This document shows positions 1 to 5,028 of a DNA stretch of 7,124 bases, in pieces. Source of the DNA: Clostridia bacterium (GTDB lineage: Bacteria; Bacillota; Clostridia; Oscillospirales; CAG-272); the NCBI GenBank assembly GCA_017397205.1, contig JAFQJX010000016.1:1-7124 (forward strand). The letters run 5' to 3'. Below the pieces are notes generated by a model. It had not been told where the DNA came from and ran no database searches. It saw only the letters and a program-made list of their open reading frames with translations. Each line of letters starts with the position of its first letter. Position 1 is the stretch's first letter. The translations under genes were made by a program, and so were the position numbers.

Positions 1-206
1 ATTTGTTCTCTCTTTCTGTTTGTAATAAGAGTTTGGGCGGAGCTGCTCTGCAGCTCGTGTCCATCTATGCGTTTGACCAGTCAAATGCGATGCTTGCACT
101 TTTGTCAAAGCAATAATTCTCCGCTAAGAACATCACACTATCGGGTGTTTTTTTCTTTTGCTTTTGAGTAAATGCCCCCACGGCAGAGGGACCTTCGTCT
201 TGCAAC
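1..206. other. Left-edge intergenic stretch with inverted repeats, no convincing gene
   Basis: I see no supportable gene here. The stretch holds a 7-bp hairpin at 40-56 (GAGCTGC/GCAGCTC, 3-nt loop), a near-palindrome at 69-88 with core TTTGAC-CA-GTCAAA, a short TGCTT/AAGCA pair at about 91-112, and a possible long-range pairing of GGCGGAG (36-42) with CTCCGCT (119-125). A weak 5-bp hairpin at 135-148 runs straight into seven T's (148-154), which looks like a poor plus-strand terminator. Plus frame 1 is open from the window edge to a TAA at 166-168, but the peptide is Cys/Phe/Ser-rich and not protein-like. It could be the 3' end of an upstream plus-strand transcript or of a small structured RNA; neither can be shown from this window. 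Confidence 0.3.
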
Positions 207-239
207 AAAAAAGGCGGCACCCGCACGTGCGGGTGCCGC
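207..239 (-). terminator. Intrinsic terminator of the solute-binding lipoprotein gene
   Basis: A perfect 26-bp palindrome occupies 214-239 (half-site GCGGCACCCGCAC) and, read on the minus strand, is followed at once by six T's (212-207). It lies about 30 bases past the TAA of the lipoprotein gene at 269. The GC-rich stem plus U-tract is a textbook Rho-independent terminator. The plus-strand side has no T-run, so it should act mainly on minus-strand transcripts. Confidence 0.9.
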
Positions 240-268
240 TAAGTAATTTACGTATCTCTCGCTCGAGA

Positions 269-1888
269 TTAGTCGCACTGATACCAGTCGGCTATAATCT
301 GGTCCACAACGCCCTGCTTAGCAGATACGGAGTTGCCGAACAGAGTGGTAACGTCGTTGGCGTGTGCCTGATAGAAGTCCTCCTGAATCAGGGTGGTCCA
401 GCAGTGTGCGGTGCCCAGCTCCCAATCCTTGTAGCGGATCAGCAGCTCGAGAATCATACCCTTGTTATCGCCAATGCTGTTGTAAATCAGGGTCAGCATC
501 TGACCTGCGCCGCTACCGACCATGAACTTACCGGTCATTGCCTTGTTGAAGTACTCGTCTCTTACGGTACCGGAGTTCTCATTTACGTACTGAATGAACG
601 CTGCGCTCTCCACCTTCAGCGTGGTGTGGCAGGAGATTGCACCGACGCGTGCACGGGAGTTGATAACGGTGTTATAGTCGTGTGCAACGCTCAGCTTAGG
701 CAGAGGCAGAATGCTCAGACGCTGCATCTGCTGGAAGCCGTTTTCCTCAACAACGCCCAGCATCATGGGGCCGCAGAACAAAGAGCGCTCGTTGGTGAAG
801 ATGTTCTTCGCTGCAACGACGCCGTCCTGGTCGCCCTTGGTGCTGTCATCGCAGAGGACACCGCGGGTGTTCACAAGCTCATACGCCATCTTGAACAGGT
901 TGTTGATATCGGGGCAGGAGGTCTTCAGCGTGTAGTCCACCTGATCGTTGACGTAATCCATATCGTACAGCTCAAACGCGGTAGAATACAGAAGACCGGT
1001 AGAGGTCAGACCGCCGCAAGCCAGAGCCATCAGCAGATTGCTGGAGGTTGCGCTTTCGGTTTCACCCTGAGGGAATACCGTCTGGAATTCCATCAGCTTG
1101 GACCAGGTCCACTCACCGTCGCTGACGAGCTCGTAAAGCGCCTCGCCGTCAGGGTCATCCTGTGCAAGACGGTCTACGTACATCTGGAGGTTAAAGGGCA
1201 GCACGAGCATTGCGCGCAGCACGTCCAGGTAGTAGTCACCTGCGAGGAGGTACATCTTGTCCTCGGACAGAGCCATATCCTCCATCAGGTCTACGTAGAA
1301 GCCGTTACCCTTGCTGATTTCCAGAGCGCCGCCAACGTAAGCGGAGTCCTCCAGCTTAGCCACGTTCTTCGTGGTGTACTTGTACAGGTTTGCAAAGCAC
1401 TGAGGATTGGAGGAAATGGAGGCGCCCACGTAGTCGTACAGCAGGTCGCAGTACATATCGGGATAGCCGGTAGAGCCCTCAAGCTCCTTGACGTGACCGG
1501 CAACGGAGCCCCATACCTTGTTGCAGTAATCGTAGCTCAGCTGAATGCCGAGGTCCTCGATTGCCTGTGCATTACGGAGGTAAACCTCGTTCTGCACCTT
1601 CTCAAAGCCGGTGCCCTCTTCCTCGTCCACCTGCTCCAGCGGGCCCTTCATGTACTTGTCGCCGCCGGGCGTCAGCTCAACGTCAGAGGCGTTAGAAATC
1701 ATGATGGTCAGGGTCGTGTCGTTGAAGTCAACGCTGTCCCACCAGTTGGTCTCAGTGACAACGTCATCGTCGTCTCCGTCAATGGCTTCTCTGTCGTCGT
1801 CGGGCTCATCGCCGCACGCTACGAGCATAGCGAACACCATCACGAAAACCAGCAACGCGCTAAACAGTCTCATGAGTTTGGTTTTCAT
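269..1888 (-). CDS. ABC-type extracellular solute-binding lipoprotein, 539 aa, orphan
   Basis: This is probably a substrate-binding lipoprotein anchored outside the membrane that delivers a solute, likely a sugar or oligosaccharide, to an ABC importer. The N-terminus has a basic start, a hydrophobic core and a lipobox LVAC with the lipidated Cys at residue 25. A very acidic linker follows (about 26-45). The mature part has hallmarks of large Clostridia binding proteins: a beta-strand TLTIMIS near 59-65, EVYLRN at 101-106, PFNLQMY at 231-237 and DGEWTW at 257-262. The ATG at 1886-1888 is chosen because AAGGAG lies 6 bases upstream (1895-1900) and the signal peptide starts there. No permease or ATPase gene is next to it; with its own promoter and terminator it appears monocistronic. 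The substrate cannot be read from the sequence. The family call rests on signal, length and motif style rather than a strict catalytic motif. Confidence 0.85.
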   Translation of the reverse strand: MKTKLMRLFSALLVFVMVFAMLVACGDEPDDDREAIDGDDDDVVTETNWWDSVDFNDTTLTIMISNASDVELTPGGDKYMKGPLEQVDEEEGTGFEKVQNEVYLRNAQAIEDLGIQLSYDYCNKVWGSVAGHVKELEGSTGYPDMYCDLLYDYVGASISSNPQCFANLYKYTTKNVAKLEDSAYVGGALEISKGNGFYVDLMEDMALSEDKMYLLAGDYYLDVLRAMLVLPFNLQMYVDRLAQDDPDGEALYELVSDGEWTWSKLMEFQTVFPQGETESATSSNLLMALACGGLTSTGLLYSTAFELYDMDYVNDQVDYTLKTSCPDINNLFKMAYELVNTRGVLCDDSTKGDQDGVVAAKNIFTNERSLFCGPMMLGVVEENGFQQMQRLSILPLPKLSVAHDYNTVINSRARVGAISCHTTLKVESAAFIQYVNENSGTVRDEYFNKAMTGKFMVGSGAGQMLTLIYNSIGDNKGMILELLIRYKDWELGTAHCWTTLIQEDFYQAHANDVTTLFGNSVSAKQGVVDQIIADWYQCD

Positions 1889-1961
1889 AGTTTTCTCCTT
1901 CTTTTATTGGGCGGCAGAGCTTGCGAAAGAGCGCAAAATCCCCAACCCATTGGATGGTAAT

Positions 1962-1991
1962 AGTTTAGCACACACGCCCCCAAAAAGTCAA
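1962..1991 (-). promoter_or_regulatory. Candidate sigma-A promoter for the solute-binding lipoprotein
   Basis: On the minus strand a TTGACT -35 box (1986-1991) and a TAAACT -10 box (1962-1967) are 18 bases apart. They match the consensus at 5 of 6 and 4 of 6 positions. Transcription would start near 1955, giving a leader of about 65 bases before the ATG at 1888. That leader holds a small TTGCG/CGCAA hairpin (about 1920-1936). Confidence 0.55.
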
Positions 1992-2015
1992 GGAAAAGCG
2001 CCCCCCTTTTCTTTA

Positions 2016-2044
2016 TTTATATAGAATTTCCGCATTTTGCACAA
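2016..2044 (-). promoter_or_regulatory. Possible second, upstream promoter for the lipoprotein
   Basis: Further upstream on the minus strand TATAAA (2016-2021) sits 17 bases from TTGTGC (2039-2044). The -10 box is good (5 of 6), while the -35 box matches only the TTG. It could be an alternative start for the lipoprotein transcript or chance in an AT-rich patch. Confidence 0.3.
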
Positions 2045-2055
2045 ACCCTCCCGCC

Positions 2056-2092
2056 GCCCTTTGTTCACTTGGCATATGGAAGAGGGCTTTTT
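2056..2092 (+). terminator. Terminator-like hairpin upstream of the nucleotidyltransferase promoter
   Basis: GCCCTTT (2056-2062) can pair with AGAGGGC (2081-2087), with one G-U pair and an 18-base loop, followed by five T's (2088-2092). The T-run ends 3 bases before the -35 box of the next promoter. There is no plus-strand gene upstream within the window that it would serve, and the stem is short, so this is a weak call. Confidence 0.25.
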
Positions 2093-2095
2093 CTC

Positions 2096-2125
2096 TTGAC
2101 AAACGGCGGTCGGCGGGGATATAAT
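2096..2125 (+). promoter_or_regulatory. Strong sigma-A promoter for the nucleotidyltransferase
   Basis: A perfect TTGACA -35 box (2096-2101) and a perfect TATAAT -10 box (2120-2125) are separated by 18 bases. Transcription should start near 2132, leaving a leader of only about 20 bases. The ATG at 2124 overlaps the -10 box, so it cannot be the start codon of a transcript made from here. Confidence 0.85.
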
Positions 2126-2153
2126 GAAGCCAACGAATACTGCGAGGTGCATT

Positions 2154-3008
2154 ATGGAACAACACATGAAAACCGAGCTGGTGGTCCTTGCCGCGGGCAT
2201 GGGCAGCCGCTTTGGCTCCCTCAAGCAAATGGCGGCGTTCGGCCCCCACGGAGAAACCATTATTGACTATTCCCTGTATGACGCAAAGCAAGCGGGCTTT
2301 GACCGCGCCGTTGTCATCATCAAGCGCGCAATTGAAAAGGATTTCCGCGAGCTGGTCGGCAAGCGGATTGAGAAAATCATGGACGTGGAATACGCGTTCC
2401 AGGAGTTTGACAAGGTGCCCGCCCCCTACAAGGTGCATCCCGACCGCGTCAAGCCGCTTGGCACGGGGCACGCCCTGCTTTGTGCTAAGGACCTCATCAC
2501 CGCGCCCTTCTGCATTATCAATTCCGACGATTTCTACGGCAGAGAGTCCTACGACCTCATTCACACCCACCTGCTGACCCACCCCGACTGCTGCATGGCG
2601 GGCTACCGTCTCGGCAACACGCTGACCGAGCAGGGCGCCGTCAACCGCGGCATCTGTGCCGTCAGCGAGGACGGATACCTGACGGACATTGTGGAAACCA
2701 CGGGCATCACCCGAGCAAGCGGTATTCCCGAGGACTCCGTCGCCTCCATGAACATGTGGGGCATGACCCCCGACGTTCTGCCTCTTTTGGAGGAGGATTT
2801 CACTCGCTTTATGGCAACCCTTGAGGACCCCATCAAGGGCGAGCATTACATCCCCACCTTTATGGACAGCATGATCAAGGCGGGCAAGGTCCGCGTCCGC
2901 GTGATTCCCACGCCCGCAAAGTGGCACGGTGTCACCTACAAGGAGGACGCCGACGCCCTGCGCCAGGCGCTTGCCGAGCTGTACGCCGCAGGCAAGTATC
3001 CCATGTGA
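2154..3008 (+). CDS. Sugar-phosphate nucleotidyltransferase family protein, 284 aa
   Basis: This is a cytosolic nucleotidyltransferase of the NTP-transferase (GT-A-like) fold, the type that joins a sugar phosphate and an NTP to make an activated NDP-sugar. The nucleotide-binding loop is at residues 9-25 (LVVLAAGMGSRFGSLKQ). The GTGHAL motif is at about 103-108, and the metal-binding acidic pair D125-D126 lies in IINSDDFYG. NMWGMTPDV (200-208) and WHGVTYKED (257-265) fit a subgroup common in Clostridia. No left-handed beta-helix or acyltransferase domain follows, so the protein is a single domain. Start: ATG 2154 has GAGGTG 4 bases upstream. ATG 2166 (MKTELVV) is possible but has a poorer ribosome site, and ATG 2124 lies in the promoter. 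The gene stands alone, with no sugar, capsule or cell-wall genes beside it, so the substrate is unknown; an annotation as glucose-1-phosphate uridylyl- or thymidylyltransferase would be over-specific. Confidence 0.9.
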   Translation: MEQHMKTELVVLAAGMGSRFGSLKQMAAFGPHGETIIDYSLYDAKQAGFDRAVVIIKRAIEKDFRELVGKRIEKIMDVEYAFQEFDKVPAPYKVHPDRVKPLGTGHALLCAKDLITAPFCIINSDDFYGRESYDLIHTHLLTHPDCCMAGYRLGNTLTEQGAVNRGICAVSEDGYLTDIVETTGITRASGIPEDSVASMNMWGMTPDVLPLLEEDFTRFMATLEDPIKGEHYIPTFMDSMIKAGKVRVRVIPTPAKWHGVTYKEDADALRQALAELYAAGKYPM

Positions 3009-3019
3009 TCCCCGCCCCT

Positions 3020-3089
3020 CCGTCAAGGCGGAGCCGTAACTCTCCCCGCACACCGCGCCGCATTCCGTCGCGGCGGAGCCGCATCTCTC
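3020..3089. repeat. Pair of 25-bp GC-rich imperfect direct repeats
   Basis: Copy 1 (3020-3044) and copy 2 (3065-3089) start 45 bases apart and match at 21 of 25 positions; the invariant core is GGCGGAGCCG, flanked by CCGTC and CTCTC. Each copy can fold a small hairpin, for example CTCCG/CGGAG at 3018-3033. A shorter relative in inverted orientation (CGGCTCCG) lies at about 3201-3208. A separate hairpin GTGTTG/CAACAC (3101-3129) follows copy 2. The repeats lie in the non-coding gap just after the nucleotidyltransferase stop and look like a small dispersed intergenic element, though only this window is available. Confidence 0.5.
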
Positions 3090-3137
3090 GCCTGTAAACC
3101 GTGTTGTTTTTCATAAGCGAAGGCAACACCGCGACAC

Positions 3138-3178
3138 AAAAAAGGAACAGACCGCACGGCCTGTTCCTTTTGCTTTTT
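3138..3178. terminator. Bidirectional terminator between the nucleotidyltransferase gene and guaB
   Basis: AAAAGGAACAG (3140-3150) pairs with CTGTTCCTTTT (3161-3171), an 11-bp stem around a 10-base loop that may add a 3-bp CCG/CGG extension. The plus side continues as T-rich sequence to 3178. The minus side ends in six T's (3143-3138). It lies between two convergent genes and should stop both transcripts. Confidence 0.88.
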
Positions 3179-3219
3179 GTTTGCTGCTCTGCCTGTTTTT
3201 TCGGCTCCGCGCTGACCCT

Positions 3220-4725
3220 TTAGCGGTTGGTCGTCGTGGAGCGGAGCGTGACGTCATGGTAGCCGCCCTCTACGATAGAGGTAGCGGAAACCAGCGTCAG
3301 GCGGGAGTTCTTCTGGAGGTCGGGAATGTTGGTGACACCAATGTTGCACATGGTGGACTTGACCTTGTAAAGGGACTTCGCAACGTTATCGTGCAGAGGT
3401 CCTGCATAGGTCACGTAGGAGTCAACGCCCTCCTCAAAGGAAAGCTTGCTCTTGCCGCCGAGGTCATAGCGCTGCCAGTTGCGGGCGCGGTTGGAGCCCT
3501 CGCCCCAATACTCCTTGACGTAGGTGCCGTTCACCATTACCTTGGGGGTGGGGGACTCGTCAAAGCGGGCAAAATATCTGCCCAGCATCATAAAGTCTGC
3601 GCCCATTGCCAGCGCCATGGTCATGTGGTAATCGTACACGATACCGCCGTCCGAGCAAAGGGGAATATAAACGCCCGTTTCCTCAAAATACTTGTCTCTT
3701 GCGGCAGCCACCTCAATAACGGCAGATGCCTGTCCGCGACCGATGCCCTTCTGCTCACGGGTGATGCAGATGGAGCCGCCGCCGATACCGATTTTAATAA
3801 AGTCTGCGCCTGCCTCAGCCAGGAAGCGGAAGCCGTCCGCATCCACAACGTTGCCCGCGCCTACCTTCACGCTGTCACCGTATTTTGCACGGATGAAGTC
3901 CAGCGTCTTCTTCTGCCAGATGGTGTAGCCCTCGGAGGAGTCAATGCAAAGCACGTCTGCGCCTGCCTCAACGAGAGCGGGCACGCGCTTCTCGTAATCC
4001 AGGGTATTGATGCCCGTGCCTACCATATAGCGCTTCTGTGCATCCAGAAGCTCCTGGGGGTTGTCCTTATGCTGTGCGTAGTCCTTGCGGAATACGAGAT
4101 ACACCAGCTTGCCCTCCGCGTCAATGAGCGGCAGAGAGTTGAGCTTGTGCTCCCAGATAATATCGTTTGCCTCCTTGAGCGTGGTGGTATCGGGTGCCGT
4201 CACCAGCTTCTCAATGGGAGTCATAAATTCCTTGACGGCAATATCCGTCGTCATGCGGCTGATGCGGTAATCGCGACCCGTCACGATGCCGCACAGGCGG
4301 CCGTTCGGGGTGCCGTCATGCGTGACGGCAATGGTGTTGTGGCCGTTCTTTTCCACCAGCGCAAGCACGTCTGCCAGCGTATCGTCGGGCGTGACGTTGG
4401 AGTCGCTGACAACGAAGCCCGCCTTGTAATTCTTCACGCGAGCCACCATAGCCGCCTCGTCCTCAATGGACTGGGAGCCGTAAATAAAGGACATGCCGCC
4501 CTCCTTTGCGAGGGCAATTGCCATGCGGTCGTCGGAAACGGACTGCATGATGGCGCTGACCATAGGAATGTTCAGGGTGATGGGGCACGTCTCCTCACCG
4601 CGACGGTACTTCACGAGAGGGGTGGAAAGGTTGACGTTCGCGGGAATGCACTCCTCAGAGGTATAGCCGGGGATAAACAGATACTCACCAAAGGTATGGG
4701 ATTCGCCGGGAAGAATTTGTGCCAT
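3220..4725 (-). CDS. guaB: IMP dehydrogenase, Tritrichomonas foetus-like type, 501 aa
   Basis: IMP dehydrogenase oxidises IMP to XMP with NAD+, the committed step of guanine nucleotide synthesis, in the cytosol. The (beta/alpha)8 barrel is split by a pair of CBS domains at about residues 97-215. Catalytic Cys320 sits in IGGGSICITREQKG. Asp262, Asp359 and Arg383 are present, as are the flap pair Arg419-Tyr420 and Glu432. The full length matches the family. From memory, the protein aligns with T. foetus IMPDH with a constant +1 offset (its Cys319, Asp358, Arg418-Tyr419, Glu431). Shared stretches include IKIGIGGGSICITREQKGIG and the flap KEYWGEGSxRARNWQRYDLG, which differ from ordinary bacterial GuaB. 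Lys311 and Glu432 replace the Arg and Gln of the human enzyme, a pattern linked to poor mycophenolic acid binding. The ATG at 4723-4725 has AAGGAG 6 bases upstream. The gene appears to be transcribed alone and is convergent with the nucleotidyltransferase. Confidence 0.97.
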   Translation of the reverse strand: MAQILPGESHTFGEYLFIPGYTSEECIPANVNLSTPLVKYRRGEETCPITLNIPMVSAIMQSVSDDRMAIALAKEGGMSFIYGSQSIEDEAAMVARVKNYKAGFVVSDSNVTPDDTLADVLALVEKNGHNTIAVTHDGTPNGRLCGIVTGRDYRISRMTTDIAVKEFMTPIEKLVTAPDTTTLKEANDIIWEHKLNSLPLIDAEGKLVYLVFRKDYAQHKDNPQELLDAQKRYMVGTGINTLDYEKRVPALVEAGADVLCIDSSEGYTIWQKKTLDFIRAKYGDSVKVGAGNVVDADGFRFLAEAGADFIKIGIGGGSICITREQKGIGRGQASAVIEVAAARDKYFEETGVYIPLCSDGGIVYDYHMTMALAMGADFMMLGRYFARFDESPTPKVMVNGTYVKEYWGEGSNRARNWQRYDLGGKSKLSFEEGVDSYVTYAGPLHDNVAKSLYKVKSTMCNIGVTNIPDLQKNSRLTLVSATSIVEGGYHDVTLRSTTTNR

Positions 4726-4763
4726 AATGAACTCCTTTTAACACGCTCTTTGCTTTTGGGTGT

Positions 4764-4782
4764 CCTTTTTCTTTGAAAAAGG
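4764..4782 (-). promoter_or_regulatory. Hairpin in the guaB 5' leader
   Basis: A perfect 8-bp inverted repeat (CCTTTTTC/GAAAAAGG with a 3-base loop) lies midway between the guaB promoter and its ribosome site. On the minus strand it is preceded by GGCGAGCGCC (4790-4781). That could form a very small GC hairpin followed by five T's and shares its last bases with the larger hairpin, so the two folds exclude each other. The GC hairpin is only 3-4 bp, so attenuation is a weak hypothesis. The fold might equally be a common small repeat or an mRNA-stabilising stem. Confidence 0.4.
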
Positions 4783-4804
4783 CGCTCGCCCACAATGATA
4801 TGAT

Positions 4805-4833
4805 ATTGTAACACACTCTTTTCGGTTTTGCAA
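4805..4833 (-). promoter_or_regulatory. Sigma-A promoter for guaB
   Basis: On the minus strand TTGCAA (4828-4833) and TACAAT (4805-4810) are separated by exactly 17 bases; each box matches the consensus at 4-5 of 6 positions. Transcription would start near 4798, giving a leader of about 70 bases that contains the hairpin at 4764-4782. No PurR-like operator was recognised. Confidence 0.75.
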
Positions 4834-4929
4834 GAGAAAGTACAAAAGATAATAAGAAAAAGAAGCAAGAAATCGGGCGATATTTTGAGCGGAGAATTCA
4901 CACCTTGTATTTTGTTTTTGGATTGCGCC

Positions 4930-4957
4930 GCGTTTGCACTTCGTGCCAACGCTTTTT
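4930..4957 (+). terminator. Lone terminator-like hairpin between two divergent promoters
   Basis: GCGTTTGCAC (4930-4939) pairs with GTGCCAACGC (4943-4952) with one mismatch and a TTC loop, followed by five T's (4953-4957). By structure this is a credible plus-strand intrinsic terminator. No plus-strand gene lies directly upstream, because guaB runs the other way. It sits 8 bases before the -35 box of the LRR gene. Confidence 0.5.
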
Positions 4958-4964
4958 GAACCGC

Positions 4965-4993
4965 TTGGACCGCGCCCGGGAGTGCGCTATAAT
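4965..4993 (+). promoter_or_regulatory. Sigma-A promoter for the LRR protein gene
   Basis: A perfect TATAAT -10 box (4988-4993) is 17 bases from TTGGAC (4965-4970), whose TTG matches the -35 consensus. The predicted start is near 5000, so the ATG at 5002 would fall at the very 5' end of the RNA and is not the start codon. The spacer is GC-rich and contains a CCCGGG palindrome (4975-4980). Confidence 0.75.
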
Positions 4994-5028
4994 AAAGGCA
5001 GATGCTTTGCTTTGAAAGGGAGGATACT

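Noticed and set aside
1..168. Open plus-strand frame from the left edge to TAA 166-168 as the 3' end of a gene
   Set aside because: The peptide is rich in Cys, Phe and Ser with no recognisable pattern, and the frame runs through hairpins and the T-run.
158..1960. 600-codon plus-strand open frame opposite the lipoprotein gene
   Set aside because: It is the exact codon-aligned antisense of a gene with signal peptide, ribosome site, promoter and terminator, and has no ribosome site or family features of its own.
2124..2153. Upstream ATG 2124 as start of the nucleotidyltransferase
   Set aside because: The ATG overlaps the perfect -10 box and lies before the predicted transcription start; it has no ribosome site.
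2013..3053. 346-codon minus-strand open frame opposite the nucleotidyltransferase
   Set aside because: Codon-aligned antisense shadow; the plus strand carries clear nucleotidyltransferase motifs and a strong promoter.
3181..4776. 531-codon plus-strand open frame opposite guaB
   Set aside because: Codon-aligned antisense of an unmistakable IMP dehydrogenase; it also runs through the terminator region.
5002..5028. Upstream ATG 5002 as start of the LRR protein
   Set aside because: It lies at the predicted transcription start with no room for a ribosome site; GGGAGG precedes ATG 5029 at ideal spacing.
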